Source of the DNA: Alphaproteobacteria bacterium
GTDB lineage: Bacteria > Pseudomonadota > Alphaproteobacteria > Rhizobiales > Rhizobiaceae
NCBI GenBank assembly: GCA_016861165.1
Contig: BOKV01000031.1
Location: forward strand, 1 to 38,867
DNA: 38,867 nucleotides
Direction: 5' to 3'
Below the pieces are notes generated by a model. It made no database searches. It was given only the letters and a program-made list of their open reading frames with translations, and had not been told where the DNA came from. Positions 6,691 through 16,675 of this stretch are shown one piece after another (within the stretch, counting starts at the first letter, position 1; each line of letters starts with the position of its first letter). The translations under genes were made by a program, and so were the position numbers.

Positions 6691-8826
6691 TCATGCGGCG
6701 CCGTGGCGCTCGGCCAGCCCGACCGCCTTGAGCGCGAAGGCATAGGAGAAGGCGATCTCCTCGAGCCGGGCGAACCGGCCGGGCGAGCCGGCATGGCCGG
6801 CCTCCATGTGCGTCTTCAGCATGATCGGCGCGGCTCCCGCCTGGTGCTCGCGCAGCCTGGCCACCCACTTGGCCGGCTCCCAGTAGGTGACCCGCGGGTC
6901 GGTCAGCCCGGCGATCGCCATGACCGGCGGGTAGGGCTGGGCGCGGACATTGTCGTAGGGCGACCAGGCGGCGATGGTCTCGTAGTCGGCCTTGGCGGCG
7001 ATCGGGTTGCCCCATTCGGGCCATTCCGGCGGGGTGAGCGGCAGCGAATCGTCGAGCATGGTGTTGAGCACGTCGACGAACGGGACTTCGGCGATGATGC
7101 CGGCAAACAGTCGCGGCGCCATGTTGGCGACCGCGCCCATCACAAGGCCGCCGGCGCTGCCGCCCTGGGCGACGATGCGTCCCTTGCTGGTGAAGCCGGC
7201 GTCGATCAGGTGGTCGGCGGCGGCGATGAAGTCGGAGAACGTGTTGGCCTTGCGCTCGCGCTTGCCCGCCTCGTACCAGGCATAGCCCTTGTCCTTGCCG
7301 CCGCGGATGTGGGCGATGGCGTAGACGAAGCCGCGGTCGGCGAGCGACAGGCAGTTGGTGTTGAAGGCGGCGGGGATGGTGATGCCGTAGGCGCCGTAAC
7401 CGTAGAGCAGGCACGGCGCTGAGCCGTCCAGCGGCGTGTCGCGGCGATAGAGCACGGTGACCGGCACGACCTCGCCATCTTCGGCCGGCGCGAACACGCG
7501 CCGCGTGACATAGTCGTCGGGGTCGTGGCCGCTCGGCACCTCCTGGCTCTTGATCAGCCTGCGCTCGCGCGTCTCCATGTCGTATTCGAAGGTTTCCGTC
7601 GGCGTCGTCATCGACGAATAGGTGAAGCGGATCACGTCGGTGTCGAATTCATAGGCGCCGCCGAGGCCGAGCGAATAGGCCTCTTCGTCGAAGGCGATGG
7701 CGTGCTCGGCATGATCGGCGAGACGCGTGATGACAATGCGCGGCAGGCCGTCCTCGCGTTCGAGCCGCGCCATGTGGCGCTTGAACACGGCGTGATCGAG
7801 GATCAGCCGGCCCGGCTTGTGGGCAATCAGCTCGCGCCAGTTCTCCGGCTCCGGCGCGGCGGCCGGCGCCGTCATGATCTTGAAATCACGGGCGCCGTCG
7901 CGATTGGTCAGGATGTAGAGCGTGCCGTCGCCCTCATCGACGGAGTATTCGACCCTGTCCCGGCGGGCCGCGATCAGGCGCGGCTCGGCGTCGGGGCGGT
8001 CGGCCGGCACCAGCCACGCCTGCGAGGACTCGTGGTCGTGCACGCTGAACACGATCCAGTTGCCCGATTGCGTCTTGCCGGCACCGAGAAACAGCCCGGT
8101 GTCCTTTTCCTCGTAGATCAGCCTGTCGGCGCCGCCGTCTCCGATGCGGTGCAGGAACAGTTGCGAGGGGCGGTGGTTGTCGTCGAACCGCGTGTAGACG
8201 AAGGCGCTGCCGTCCCTGGAGAACACGCCGCCGCCGCTGGTGTCGGTGACAATGTCGGCAAGATCGGTGCCCGTCGCCATGTCGCGGAAGCGCACCGTGT
8301 AGAATTCCGAGCCCTTGTCGTCGAAGGCCCAGGACAGCAGGCGATGGTCGGGCGAATGTCCGGCGCCGCCAAGGCGGAAATAGCCCTTGCCGGCGGCTTC
8401 CGCGTCGCCGTCGAGCAGCACGTCCTCCGCTCCGCCGTCGGCCGGCACCCGGACGAAGTGGGGATGCTCGCCGCCCAGCGCGTAGCGCACGCCATAGGCC
8501 CACGGCCCGTCCCTCATCGGTACCGACGAATCGTCCTCCTTGATGCGACCGCGCATCTCGGCGAGCAGCAGCTTCTGCAGTTCGGCCGTGTCGGCCATCA
8601 GCGCCGCCTGGTAGGCGTTCTCAGCCTCAAGATGGGCGCGGATGTCGGCGGCGAGCCGCGCCGGATCGCGCATCACCTCCTGCCAGTTGTCGGCGCGCAG
8701 CCACGCGTAGTCGTCCGCCTTCTCAATGCCGTGATGGACCGAGGTGACGGGTCTCTTCGCCGCTTTCGGGGGCGTGACGGCGCCGGCGTCGAACGACGCG
8801 GCGGCGGTCCTGGTCTTTTCCTGCAT
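6691..8826 (-). CDS. ptrB: Oligopeptidase B (S9 prolyl oligopeptidase family)
   Basis: A 711-residue cytosolic serine peptidase that cleaves short peptides after basic residues. The N-terminal two thirds form the beta-propeller that restricts access; the C-terminal third is the alpha/beta-hydrolase domain. The catalytic triad is visible: Ser at about 557 in GGSAGGLVMG, Asp at about 643 in LTDPRVTYWEPAKW, and His at about 678 in EAGHAGSPGRF. The GYGAYGI motif near 490 matches the family. The start at 8826 is preceded by a GAAAGG-like ribosome binding site; the longer in-frame start at 8901 adds an unlikely N-terminus. No signal peptide. It stands alone, 130 bp from msrB on the same strand. Confidence 0.94.
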   Translation of the reverse strand: MQEKTRTAAASFDAGAVTPPKAAKRPVTSVHHGIEKADDYAWLRADNWQEVMRDPARLAADIRAHLEAENAYQAALMADTAELQKLLLAEMRGRIKEDDSSVPMRDGPWAYGVRYALGGEHPHFVRVPADGGAEDVLLDGDAEAAGKGYFRLGGAGHSPDHRLLSWAFDDKGSEFYTVRFRDMATGTDLADIVTDTSGGGVFSRDGSAFVYTRFDDNHRPSQLFLHRIGDGGADRLIYEEKDTGLFLGAGKTQSGNWIVFSVHDHESSQAWLVPADRPDAEPRLIAARRDRVEYSVDEGDGTLYILTNRDGARDFKIMTAPAAAPEPENWRELIAHKPGRLILDHAVFKRHMARLEREDGLPRIVITRLADHAEHAIAFDEEAYSLGLGGAYEFDTDVIRFTYSSMTTPTETFEYDMETRERRLIKSQEVPSGHDPDDYVTRRVFAPAEDGEVVPVTVLYRRDTPLDGSAPCLLYGYGAYGITIPAAFNTNCLSLADRGFVYAIAHIRGGKDKGYAWYEAGKRERKANTFSDFIAAADHLIDAGFTSKGRIVAQGGSAGGLVMGAVANMAPRLFAGIIAEVPFVDVLNTMLDDSLPLTPPEWPEWGNPIAAKADYETIAAWSPYDNVRAQPYPPVMAIAGLTDPRVTYWEPAKWVARLREHQAGAAPIMLKTHMEAGHAGSPGRFARLEEIAFSYAFALKAVGLAERHGAA

Positions 8827-8958
8827 GTCAGCCTTTCGGAACTTCCCTCGGGTTGAGGAGCGCGGCGCCGGCGGCGCGGAAGTGAGCGGCGCTGCGGGCA
8901 TGCGGCAACGCCGCTGCCTTTCATATGGCGCATTGGCGGCGATCCGGCGAGCGGCCGG

Positions 8959-9384
8959 TCAGGTCGCGGCCTCGTCGTCAGGGGCACCCCTGTTCTCGGG
9001 GGCGAAGGTGAGCGCGTGGCCGTTCATGCAGTAGCGCAGCCCGGTCGGCTGCGGGCCATCATTGAAGACATGGCCCAGATGTGCGTCGCAGTCGGCGCAG
9101 CGCACCTCCGTGCGGCGCATGAACAAGGAGCGGTCGGCATGCTCGGCGACGGCGTCCTCGGCGATCGGCTTGAAGAAGCTCGGCCAGCCCGTACCCGATT
9201 CGTATTTGGCCTCGGTGGCAAACAGAGGCTTGCCGCAGCAGACGCAGGAAAAGACGCCCGGCCGCTTCTCGTCGAGATGCGGGCCGGTCCCGGCCCGCTC
9301 GGTGCCGTGGCGCCGCGTGATGTGATATTGTTCGGGCGTGAGCTGGGCACGCCACTCGCTGTCGTCCTTGACGATTCTGACCAT
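8959..9384 (-). CDS. msrB: Peptide-methionine (R)-S-oxide reductase MsrB
   Basis: A 141-residue cytosolic repair enzyme that reduces the R-epimer of methionine sulfoxide in proteins. Structural zinc ligands are visible as C47-x2-C50 (CVCC) and C96-x2-C99 (CADC). The catalytic Cys is residue 119 in GLRYCMNG, and [10 protein letters not shown] and HLGHVFNDG are family signatures. The start at 9384 was chosen because it gives the normal family N-terminus and has GGAGCGG upstream; the open frame to 9573 is low-complexity and probably non-coding. It is divergent from the mrp operon. Confidence 0.95.
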   Translation of the reverse strand: MVRIVKDDSEWRAQLTPEQYHITRRHGTERAGTGPHLDEKRPGVFSCVCCGKPLFATEAKYESGTGWPSFFKPIAEDAVAEHADRSLFMRRTEVRCADCDAHLGHVFNDGPQPTGLRYCMNGHALTFAPENRGAPDDEAAT

Positions 9385-9527
9385 AGGCCGCTCCGCTGCG
9401 CATGACCGCCCGTTCGGGCTGGTCCCGTCGCCCGGCAACATAGGCCCGCCCCCACCGGCGTTCAACCGGCGGCCGATCGCGGGCGATTGCGGCCTCGATT
9501 GGTCCGCCCGCCATCGATCGGTTCCCC

Positions 9528-9556
9528 TTGCGATGGACAAGCCCAGCGCGTATCTG
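9528..9556 (+). promoter_or_regulatory. Candidate sigma-70-type promoter of the mrp operon
   Basis: TTGCGA (9528-9533), a 17-bp spacer, then TATCTG (9551-9556), about 70 bp before the mrpA ATG. Spacing is ideal and both boxes are partial matches. The msrB-mrpA gap (9385-9627) holds nothing else recognisable. Confidence 0.5.
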
Positions 9557-9627
9557 CTAGCCGGTTCAGTCATCGACGAAGCCGATCACGGCGTGCAGCC
9601 GCCTGCCGCGAGGGGATACCGCACTGA

Positions 9628-12009
9628 ATGGCGCTTGACATCGCAGACCAGACGCTCGTCTTCCTGGCCTTGCCCTTCGTCGCGGCGCTTGCTTCCCCGG
9701 TCGCAGTGCGCCTTGCCGGCGAAAAGGCCGTGTGGCTGCTGGCGCTGTTTCCCGCGGCGATCTTTGCCCACCTCGTGAGCCTGGCCGGCCCGGTCGCGGC
9801 CGGCGAGGTGTTCACCGGCGGCCTGCGCTGGATTCCGACGCTCGGCGTCAATCTCTCCTACCATGTCGATGGGCTCAGCCTCGTCTTCGGCCTGCTGATC
9901 AGCGGCATCGGCGCCTTCATCGTCCTCTACTCCGGCGGCTATCTGAAAGGCCATCCGCAGCTCGGCCGCTTTCTTTCTTTCATCTTCCTGTTCATGGGCT
10001 CGATGCTCGGCCTGGTCATGGCCGACAATCTCTATTGCCTGCTGGTGCTGTGGGAGATGACGTCGATCACCTCCTTCCTGCTGATCGGCTTCGATCACAA
10101 CTGGCGTGCCTCGCGCCGCGCCGCCCTGCAGGCGCTGGTGGTGACCGGGGGCGGCGGCCTGGCGCTCATCGCCGGCGCCGTCATCGTCGAGGGTGTCACC
10201 GGCGTCAGCGAGTTGTCGCTGGTGCTGCGCAGCGGCGAGGCGCTGCGCGAAAGCCCCTATTACGGCGCGGCCTTCGTGCTGGTGCTGATCGCCGCCTTCG
10301 CCAAGTCGGCGCAGTTCCCGCTGCACTTCTGGCTGCCCAACGCCATGGAGGCGCCGACGCCGGTGTCGGCCTATCTGCATTCGGCGACGATGGTCAAGGC
10401 GGGTGTCTATCTGCTGATGCGGTTCAATCCGGTGATGGGTGGCACGGCGCTGTGGGAGGCGGTGCTGCCCGCCTTCGGGGCTACGACACTGATCGTTGGC
10501 ACGCTCATTGCCATCCGCAAGACCGACCTCAAGCTGATGCTCGCCTACACCACGGTGGCATCGCTCGGCCTGCTCGTCATGCTGACCGGCTTCGGCACCG
10601 ACAAGGCGATCGAGGCCGCCGTCTACTATCTGGTCGCCCATGCCTTCTTCAAGGGCGGCCTGTTCATGGTCGCCGGTGCCATCGACCACGAGGCCGGCTC
10701 GCGCGACATCCGTCGGCTCGGCGGCCTGCGCCGGGCGATGCCGCTGACCTTCGCCGCCGCCTGTCTGGCGGCTCTGTCGATGTCGGGCATCCCGCCCTTC
10801 GTCGGCTTCATCGCCAAGGAGGAGATCTATGCGGCGCTGGCCGGTGGTGATCCGCGTTCAATCGTCATCGCGGTGGTGGCGATCGCCGGCAACGCGCTGA
10901 TGCTGGTCGTCGCCGCGGCGATCGCCATCAAGCCGTTCCTCGCCGAGCCGCGGCCGGAGCTGGGCCATGCCCACGAAGGGCCGGTGCTGCTTTGGGCGGG
11001 GCCAATGGTGCTGGGCCTGCTCGGGCTCGCCGCCGCGCTGTGGGCGGGGAGCGCCAACCATTACGTCTTCGCGCCCATGGCCGGTGCTTTCGCCGGCCAT
11101 CCCATCGACGCCCACGCCCGCCTGCATCTCGGCCTCAGCCTGCCGCTGCTGCTGTCGCTGCTCACCGTCGCCCTCGGCCTGGCCGTGTTCTGGCGGCTCG
11201 ACGCTGCGCGGCGGGCCATGGCCGGCCTGCTGCGCCGCATCGGCTGGGGCCCGGACCACGGCTTCGATCAGGCGATCACGGCGACGCTGGCTTTCTCGCG
11301 ATCGCTGACGGCATTCGTCCAGAACGGCAGGCTGGAAAGCTACATGGTCACCGTCTTTACTGTCGTCGGCGTCACGCTGATCGCCGCCATGGCCTTCTGG
11401 GGCGAATTCCCGGCACTGCCGGCATTCCCCGCCGACCTCACCTTCTACGAATGGGGCGTGCTGGCGATCGCCTTTGCCGGCATCCTCGCCGTGCTTTGGG
11501 CGAGCGACCGGCTGACGGCGATCGTCAGCCTCGGCATCCAGGGCTTCGCCGTCGCGCTGATCTTCATTCTATTCGGCGCTCCCGACCTGTCGTTCACGCA
11601 GTTCATGGTCGAGACGCTGTCGGTCGTCATCCTCGCGCTGGTGATGACCCGGCTGACCCTGCACAAGGCCGATCACCGGCCGGCCGGCGAGCGCCTGCGC
11701 GACGGCGCCATCGCGCTGGTGTCGGGCGCCGCGCTCGGACTGGTGCTGCTGTCGGTGACGCAGGTGCCGTTCGATTCCCGCCTGTCCGATTTCTTCGCCC
11801 AGAATGCCTACGCCATCGCCCATGGCCGCAACATCGTCAACGTCATCATCGTCGACTTCCGCGGCCTCGACACGCTGGGCGAGATCGCCGTCGTCATGGT
11901 CGCCGGCCTCGCCATCCTGGCGCTGATCCGCATCCGTCACCGCAACCGGCCCGATGCCGAGGCGGCGGCGCAGACTGCCGGTCCGGCGGTGACCAAGGAG
12001 GCTGCATGA
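9628..12009 (+). CDS. mrpA: Mrp-type Na+(K+)/H+ antiporter subunit A
   Basis: A 793-residue polytopic membrane protein, largest subunit of the Mrp antiporter and homologous to complex I NuoL. The proton-channel core shows [16 protein letters not shown] (conserved Glu), the [20 protein letters not shown] helix with the functional Lys, and [15 protein letters not shown]. After about residue 600 comes an MbhD/DUF4040-like segment ([20 protein letters not shown]), followed by the region covering the MbhE position. The polypeptide ends before the MnhB domain, which is a separate gene here, so A and B are not fused. Its TGA overlaps the ATG of mrpB. It is first in a seven-gene operon that must be co-expressed to form the complex. 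Confidence 0.95.
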   Translation: MALDIADQTLVFLALPFVAALASPVAVRLAGEKAVWLLALFPAAIFAHLVSLAGPVAAGEVFTGGLRWIPTLGVNLSYHVDGLSLVFGLLISGIGAFIVLYSGGYLKGHPQLGRFLSFIFLFMGSMLGLVMADNLYCLLVLWEMTSITSFLLIGFDHNWRASRRAALQALVVTGGGGLALIAGAVIVEGVTGVSELSLVLRSGEALRESPYYGAAFVLVLIAAFAKSAQFPLHFWLPNAMEAPTPVSAYLHSATMVKAGVYLLMRFNPVMGGTALWEAVLPAFGATTLIVGTLIAIRKTDLKLMLAYTTVASLGLLVMLTGFGTDKAIEAAVYYLVAHAFFKGGLFMVAGAIDHEAGSRDIRRLGGLRRAMPLTFAAACLAALSMSGIPPFVGFIAKEEIYAALAGGDPRSIVIAVVAIAGNALMLVVAAAIAIKPFLAEPRPELGHAHEGPVLLWAGPMVLGLLGLAAALWAGSANHYVFAPMAGAFAGHPIDAHARLHLGLSLPLLLSLLTVALGLAVFWRLDAARRAMAGLLRRIGWGPDHGFDQAITATLAFSRSLTAFVQNGRLESYMVTVFTVVGVTLIAAMAFWGEFPALPAFPADLTFYEWGVLAIAFAGILAVLWASDRLTAIVSLGIQGFAVALIFILFGAPDLSFTQFMVETLSVVILALVMTRLTLHKADHRPAGERLRDGAIALVSGAALGLVLLSVTQVPFDSRLSDFFAQNAYAIAHGRNIVNVIIVDFRGLDTLGEIAVVMVAGLAILALIRIRHRNRPDAEAAAQTAGPAVTKEAA

Positions 12010-12425
12010 ACACGGTCATCTTCCGCACCATCGCTCCCTATTTCACCAGCCTGATGGTGCTGTTCTCGATCTTCGTGCTGCTGCGCGGCCACAGCGAGCC
12101 GGGCGGCGGCTTCATCGGCGGCCTGATCGCCGCCTCCGCCTTCGCCATCTACGGCATCGCTTGCGGCGTCCATCCGGTGCGCCGGGCGCTGTTCTTCCAT
12201 CCGATGGCGATTTCCGCCTTCGGGCTGACGCTCGCGGCCGCTTCCGGCCTGCCGTCGATCGCCGAGCGCGTGCCGTACCTGACCGGCCTGTGGGTATTTC
12301 CGACCATCGGCGGCGTCGAATTGGCGCTGTCGACACCGCTGGTCTTCGACATCGGCGTCTATCTCGTCGTCGTCGGCGCCATCACCTCCATCGCGCTGGC
12401 GCTCGAGGAGCGGGAGCAGCTCTGA
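12006..12425 (+). CDS. mrpB: Mrp antiporter subunit B (MnhB family)
   Basis: A 139-residue membrane protein with about four hydrophobic helices. The [20 protein letters not shown] motif and the [20 protein letters not shown] tail are MnhB hallmarks. The ATG overlaps the mrpA stop by 4 bp and the stop overlaps the mrpC start, so translation is coupled. Separate mrpA and mrpB genes define the seven-gene operon form, as opposed to the form in which A and B are fused. Confidence 0.94.
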   Translation: MNTVIFRTIAPYFTSLMVLFSIFVLLRGHSEPGGGFIGGLIAASAFAIYGIACGVHPVRRALFFHPMAISAFGLTLAAASGLPSIAERVPYLTGLWVFPTIGGVELALSTPLVFDIGVYLVVVGAITSIALALEEREQL

Positions 12426-12802
12426 TGGAACCGGCGCTGGTCCTGCTCATCACCTGCTTCTTCACCGCCAGCATCTATCTCCTGCTGTCGAAGCAGGTGA
12501 TTCGCATGCTGCTCGGCATCGCGCTGATCAGCAATGGGGTCAACCTCTTGATCTTCACTGCCGGGAGGCTGACGCATGAGGTACCGCCGATCATTCCGCC
12601 GGGGGCGCTCACGCCGGCCGTCGCCACGGCAAACCCGCTGCCGCAGGCGCTCATCCTGACCGCGATCGTCATCTCCTTCTCGTTCTTCGCCTTTCTGCTG
12701 GTGCTGTCCTATCGAGCCTTCCAGGAACTCGGCACCGACAACACGCCAGAGATGCGGGTCGCCGAGCCGGTCGACCAGCCGCCCCCCCCGGGCGGCTACT
12801 GA
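12425..12802 (+). CDS. mrpC: Mrp antiporter subunit C (MnhC, NuoK-like)
   Basis: A 125-residue protein with three hydrophobic helices, homologous to NuoK of complex I. SKQVIRMLLGIALISNGVNL is the conserved NuoK-like segment, and DPLPQALILTAIVI-type sequence (here ANPLPQALILTAIVISF) is diagnostic of MnhC. The C-terminal tail is a proline-rich extension ending PPPPGGY. The ATG shares its first base with the last base of the mrpB stop (TGATG). It is thought to form part of the ion path with subunits A and D. Confidence 0.94.
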   Translation: MEPALVLLITCFFTASIYLLLSKQVIRMLLGIALISNGVNLLIFTAGRLTHEVPPIIPPGALTPAVATANPLPQALILTAIVISFSFFAFLLVLSYRAFQELGTDNTPEMRVAEPVDQPPPPGGY

Positions 12803-12814
12803 GGGACGCGGCCG

Positions 12815-14398
12815 ATGGCGATTTCAGTTTCGACCGGTGTCGACATTTCGCGGGCGATGGTCGAGACGCCACTGACGGCGGCCGACTGGCTCATCATCGC
12901 GCCGGTGGCGTTCCCCATTCTCGCCGGCGCCATCCTGCTGATGCTGCGCAAGCGCGTCGCGGTCCAGGCGGCGGCCGCCAATGCGACGCTCGCCCTGCTG
13001 CTGGTGCTGACGGCGGCGCTGCTCGCCCATGTCGCCGGCGCCGGTCCGCAGACCATGACCATGGGCCGCTGGCTGCCGCCGTTCGGCATTTCCTTTTCCG
13101 TCGACCTGACCGGTGCGCTGCTGGCCGCAGCCGCCGCGGCGGTGGCGTTCGCCTGCGGCCTCTACGCGACGCTCGACGTCGATGCCTCGCGCCTGCGCTA
13201 CGGCTTCTTCCCGTTCCTGCTCATGATGATGGCCGGCGTCAACGGAGCCTTCCTGACCGGCGACGTCTTCAACCTCTATGTCTGGTTCGAGGTCATGCTG
13301 ATCGCCTCGTTCGGACTGATCGTGCTCGGCAGCGAGCGCCAGCAGCTCGACGGCGCCATCAAATACGCGTTCCTGAACTTCGTCGCCACCACGCTGTTCC
13401 TGATCGCCACCGGCTATGTCTACGGCGCCTTCGGCACGCTCAACATGGCCGACATCACCCGCCAGATGGCGGCGCCGCCGCCGGGCGCGCCGGTGGCGAC
13501 CATCGCCACCCTCTATCTGGTCGCCTTCGCCATGAAGGCGGCGGCATTTCCGCTCAATTTCTGGCTGCCGGCCTCCTACCACACGCCGCGCATCGTCGTT
13601 TCGGCGCTGTTTGCCGGGCTGCTGACCAAGGTCGGCGTCTATGCGCTGCTGCGTGTCATGGTGATGATCTTCGCCGAGCAGCGCGGCCTGCTCGCCGACT
13701 GGATCGCGCTGATGGCGGCGGCGACCATGCTGGTCGGCGTGTTCGGCGCGCTCGCCCAGACCGACATCCGCCGCCTGCTCGGCTTCCTCGTCGTCTCCGG
13801 CATCGGTTCGATGCTGGCCGGCATCGCGCTCGCCTCCAATCTCGGCCTGACCGGCACGATCGTCTATGCCGTCCATTCGATGGTGGTGATGGCGGCGCTC
13901 TATCTCGCCGCCGGCATTGTCGGGCGCCGCGCCGGCACTTTCGACCTGCGCGGGCTCGGCGGCCATTACGCGGCCTCGCCCTGGTTCGCCGGCGGCTTTC
14001 TGCTGCTGGCCTTCTCGGTCGCCGGGCTGCCGCCATTGTCGGGCTTCTGGCCGAAGCTGATGCTGGTCAAGGGCGCCATTGCCGGCGGGCTGTCGTGGCT
14101 TGCCGCCGCCATCCTGGTGACCGGACTGCTGACGACGCTGGCCATCATTCGCGTCTGGGGCTTCGCCTTCTGGCGCGGCGGTGCTGAGGGCATCCGCGAC
14201 GGCGCGGAGAACTGGAAGCTGCCGCCGCTCGCCGGCGGTCCAGCGTGGTCGGCCTATGTCTCGTTCGGCGCGTTGGTTGCGCTCAGCGTCATGATCGGAC
14301 TGTCGCCGGAGCCGCTCGCCCGCTACGCCCTCGATGCGGCAATCGGCCTGTCGGCGCCCGACGCCTATGTCGGCTCGGTATTCGGAGGGGCGCGATGA
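12815..14398 (+). CDS. mrpD: Mrp antiporter subunit D (NuoM/N-like)
   Basis: A 527-residue polytopic membrane protein related to NuoM/NuoN, the second proton-translocating core subunit. Visible landmarks are [19 protein letters not shown] (conserved Glu), [20 protein letters not shown] (conserved Lys and Pro-Leu-His/Asn motif) and [21 protein letters not shown] lies 8 bp before the ATG at 12815. Another in-frame ATG at 12857 would give an N-terminus closer to many homologues, so the first 14 residues are uncertain. The stop overlaps the mrpE ATG by 4 bp. Confidence 0.94.
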   Translation: MAISVSTGVDISRAMVETPLTAADWLIIAPVAFPILAGAILLMLRKRVAVQAAAANATLALLLVLTAALLAHVAGAGPQTMTMGRWLPPFGISFSVDLTGALLAAAAAAVAFACGLYATLDVDASRLRYGFFPFLLMMMAGVNGAFLTGDVFNLYVWFEVMLIASFGLIVLGSERQQLDGAIKYAFLNFVATTLFLIATGYVYGAFGTLNMADITRQMAAPPPGAPVATIATLYLVAFAMKAAAFPLNFWLPASYHTPRIVVSALFAGLLTKVGVYALLRVMVMIFAEQRGLLADWIALMAAATMLVGVFGALAQTDIRRLLGFLVVSGIGSMLAGIALASNLGLTGTIVYAVHSMVVMAALYLAAGIVGRRAGTFDLRGLGGHYAASPWFAGGFLLLAFSVAGLPPLSGFWPKLMLVKGAIAGGLSWLAAAILVTGLLTTLAIIRVWGFAFWRGGAEGIRDGAENWKLPPLAGGPAWSAYVSFGALVALSVMIGLSPEPLARYALDAAIGLSAPDAYVGSVFGGAR

Positions 14399-14868
14399 AG
14401 TTGTTTATCGTCAATGTCCTGCTGGCCATCGCCTGGGTGGCGGTGACCGGTTCCTTCTCCGAACTGGACCTCGTCGTCGGCTTCGTGCTCGGCATGTTCG
14501 CGCTGTGGCTGATCCGCGAGCAGGTCGGCACCGCCGGCTATATCGACCGCAGCCGGCGCGTCGTGGTGCTGGCGCTGGTGTTCCTTTGGGAACTGACCAT
14601 GTCGGCGATCCGCGTGCTGGTGATGGTCTCGGCGCCCAGGCTCGTCATGCGGCCCGGCATCATCGCCTATCCGCTCAAGGTCGACCGCGATTTCGAGATC
14701 ACCATGCTCGCCAATCTGATCACGCTGACGCCCGGCACGCTGTCGGTCGACGTCTCGCACGACCGGCGCCACCTGTTCATCCACACGCTCGACGCCTCCG
14801 ACCCGGACGGCCTCAAGCAGTCGATCGCCGACGGCTTCGAGCGCAAGATCATGGAGGCGTTTCGATGA
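14395..14868 (+). CDS. mrpE: Mrp antiporter subunit E
   Basis: A 157-residue MnhE-family protein: two or three N-terminal hydrophobic helices (residues 1-40 and 55-80) and a soluble C-terminal domain. [18 protein letters not shown] is the family signature, followed by [19 protein letters not shown] directly upstream serves as the ribosome binding site inside the end of mrpD. The subunit is needed for assembly or full activity of Mrp complexes in studied bacteria. Its stop overlaps the mrpF start (ATGA). Confidence 0.93.
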   Translation: MKLFIVNVLLAIAWVAVTGSFSELDLVVGFVLGMFALWLIREQVGTAGYIDRSRRVVVLALVFLWELTMSAIRVLVMVSAPRLVMRPGIIAYPLKVDRDFEITMLANLITLTPGTLSVDVSHDRRHLFIHTLDASDPDGLKQSIADGFERKIMEAFR

Positions 14869-15191
14869 GCGCGGCCGCCGCCTTTCTCGACTTCGCCGTT
14901 CTGGTCTCGCTGGCGCTACTGACGGTCACCTTCGCGCTGGCCGTGGGCCGCGTCGTCATCGGGCCGACGCTGCCCGACCGCATCGTCGCGCTCGACATGC
15001 TGGTCGGCGCCGCCATCGGCTACATCGCCGTCATCGGCGTCAGGACCGGCTATTCTCTCTATCTCGACATCGCCATCGCGCTCGGCCTGGTCGGCTTCCT
15101 GGCGACCGTCGCCTTCGCCCGCTTTGTCATGGAACGCGGCAGGACCGAGCAGGACCGGCGCAAGGCGCTGTCTGGCAAGGAGGCGTCATGA
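14865..15191 (+). CDS. mrpF: Mrp antiporter subunit F
   Basis: A 108-residue MnhF-family protein with three hydrophobic helices. [16 protein letters not shown] is the diagnostic motif, with Asp and Arg in the loop after the first helix. The C-terminus is highly charged ([17 protein letters not shown]) and longer than in compact homologues. The ATG overlaps the mrpE stop and the TGA overlaps the mrpG ATG, consistent with tight translational coupling. Bile-acid or Na+ efflux roles have been described for F subunits elsewhere; here only the antiporter role is inferred. Confidence 0.92.
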   Translation: MSAAAAFLDFAVLVSLALLTVTFALAVGRVVIGPTLPDRIVALDMLVGAAIGYIAVIGVRTGYSLYLDIAIALGLVGFLATVAFARFVMERGRTEQDRRKALSGKEAS

Positions 15192-15523
15192 TCTTCGCCA
15201 CTGTTCTGGCCGGCATCCTGATCATCGTCGGATCGGTGTTCGCGCTCGCCGCCGCCGTCGGCCTTGTCCGCTTCCCGGACGTCTATTCGCGCATGCATGC
15301 GGCTTCCAAGGCCGGCACCATGGGCTCCGGCCTGATGATGATCGCGCTGGCGCTGATCGCCGACGATGTCGCGACAGCGACGCGGGCCGCCGCCGGCGTC
15401 GTCTTCTTCATCCTGACCGCGCCGGTCGCCGCTCATCTGGTAGCCAAGGCGGCCTATGCCGTTGGCTATCGCATGTGGGAGGGGTCGGTCGTCGACGAGA
15501 TGGCCGACGGCGAAGGGCGCTGA
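15188..15523 (+). CDS. mrpG: Mrp antiporter subunit G
   Basis: A 111-residue MnhG/PhaG-family protein with three hydrophobic helices. [20 protein letters not shown] is the family signature. It is the last subunit gene. A perfect 15-bp stem-loop starts 2 bp after its stop, marking the end of the operon. Confidence 0.94.
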   Translation: MIFATVLAGILIIVGSVFALAAAVGLVRFPDVYSRMHAASKAGTMGSGLMMIALALIADDVATATRAAAGVVFFILTAPVAAHLVAKAAYAVGYRMWEGSVVDEMADGEGR

Positions 15524-15524
15524 A

Positions 15525-15557
15525 GCCGCCGCGCGCCGGGCGCCGGCGCGCGGCGGC
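15525..15557 (+). terminator. 15-bp perfect stem-loop at the end of the mrp operon
   Basis: GCCGCCGCGCGCCGG (15525-15539), a 3-nt loop, and its exact complement (15543-15557). No T-run follows, so it may act in Rho-dependent ending or 3'-end protection rather than as a classical intrinsic terminator. Confidence 0.6.
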
Positions 15558-15724
15558 CAAGGCGATGCGACGGGCTCCGTCGGTTACGCCAGCCGACCTC
15601 GCCTTTTGCAGCCCATGCGTGTCTCGCGCCGTCATTCTCGCCAAACAATGATGAAATGCGGCCTTGCGCCCGCCGAAATGCTGTCGGCCGGAAATACTAT
15701 CGGCCAAATTAGCATTATGATAAC

Positions 15725-15754
15725 TTGACTTTGCATGACTCCGGACGGTATCTG
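15725..15754 (+). promoter_or_regulatory. Candidate mucR promoter
   Basis: TTGACT (15725-15730), an 18-bp spacer, then TATCTG (15749-15754), about 100 bp before the mucR ATG. The preceding DNA (15680-15725) is unusually AT-rich for this window, a composition MucR proteins prefer, so autoregulation is plausible. The rest of the 15558-15850 gap holds no recognisable gene. Confidence 0.5.
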
Positions 15755-15850
15755 ACGCGTGGTTTCCATGACAGTGGCCAAGCTTGACTTCGCTGGAAAC
15801 CCGGCCCGGCAACAGTAATCGGCGGCGGGGCTGAGCAACAAGGAGCAATA

Positions 15851-16285
15851 ATGGATACTCTCGAGAACGCGACCAACACCGATTCGACCGTGCTTGTCGA
15901 ACTCACGGCCGATGTTGTTTCGGCCTATGTCAGCAACAACCCGGTGTCGACGGTCGACCTGCCGAACCTGATCGGCGAAGTGCATGCCGCGCTGAAGCGC
16001 CTGACCGCCGCCGCGCCGGCCGCGCCGGCCGAAAAGCCGAAACCGGCGGTCCCGCCGAGGAAGTCGATCTTCGACGACTACATCATCTGTCTGGAGGACG
16101 GCAAGAAGTTCAAGTCGCTGAAGCGGCATCTGCGCACCCACTACGACCTGTCGCCGGAGGAATATCGCGAGAAATGGGGGCTGGCGCCCGACTATCCGAT
16201 GGTCGCGCCGAGCTATGCCGCGGCGCGCTCCAAGCTGGCCCGCAAGATGGGCCTCGGGCGCAAGCCGGGCGGCGCCAGGAAGTAG
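15851..16285 (+). CDS. mucR: MucR/Ros family zinc-finger transcriptional regulator
   Basis: A 144-residue regulator. Residues 1-55 form the conserved oligomerisation domain (LVELTADVVSAYVSNNPV), residues 56-70 an Ala/Pro/Lys linker, and residues 75-125 the DNA-binding domain with YIICLEDGKKFKSLKRHLRT and SPEEYREKWGLAPDYPMVAP. The metal site reads Cys80-x2-Asp83-x9-His93-x3-His97, i.e. Asp replaces the second Cys of the classical prokaryotic finger, as in several rhizobial MucR homologues. MucR proteins bind AT-rich promoters and act as global, H-NS-like regulators of surface polysaccharide, motility and virulence or symbiosis genes. AGGAG lies 5 bp before the ATG. Confidence 0.95.
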   Translation: MDTLENATNTDSTVLVELTADVVSAYVSNNPVSTVDLPNLIGEVHAALKRLTAAAPAAPAEKPKPAVPPRKSIFDDYIICLEDGKKFKSLKRHLRTHYDLSPEEYREKWGLAPDYPMVAPSYAAARSKLARKMGLGRKPGGARK

Positions 16286-16291
16286 GCGGTT

Positions 16292-16675
16292 TCAGGCGGT
16301 GCGGCGGCCCGCTGCCTGCCTGGCAGCGGCGGCCGCGGCCAGACGGGCAAGGCATCGCGCCGCCTGATGCAGCGCGATGTGCCGGTTGGCGTCATAGCTG
16401 CGATGGCCGCAGCGCGCCTTGCCGCGCTCGCGGGCGATGGCGCGCTTCAGCGCCGCCGACCATTCGTCGAGGCGGCCGGGCGGCAGTTCGGCCAGTTCCT
16501 CCGGCGGCAGCCGGCCGGTCGCCATCGCCAGCACCGAGCGCAGCCGCGCCAGCTCGGCCGGACCAACCGGCGCGGTGGTGGCCGGTCCACCCATCCGCCG
16601 GCGGACGTGGCGTCGCGCCCACTCCAGCAATTCGTCGGCAGGGCCTGGCCGCAAGGGGCGGGCATGCTCGCTCAT
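16292..16675 (-). CDS. Hypothetical protein, Arg/Ala-rich
   Basis: Not recognised. A 127-residue frame read from the ATG at 16675, which has GGAG about 10 bp upstream; an alternative ATG lies at 16693. It starts MSEHARPLRPGPADELLEWA, has an Arg-rich patch, a helical middle (AELARLRSVLAMATGRLPPE) and a possibly structured ARCGHRSYDANRHIALHQAARC segment with two Cys and several His. It is mostly helical, basic and without signal peptide. It ends 6 bp from the mucR stop (convergent) and is divergent from the DnaA-like gene, a location that suggests a regulatory protein, but no function is claimed. An 8-bp hairpin (16309-16329) lies inside its 3' end. Confidence 0.5.
   Translation of the reverse strand: MSEHARPLRPGPADELLEWARRHVRRRMGGPATTAPVGPAELARLRSVLAMATGRLPPEELAELPPGRLDEWSAALKRAIARERGKARCGHRSYDANRHIALHQAARCLARLAAAAAARQAAGRRTA

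Noticed and set aside
15680..15725. CtrA-like TTAG-N7-ATAA upstream of mucR
   Set aside because: Too many mismatches; the AT-rich stretch is better explained as promoter or MucR-binding DNA.
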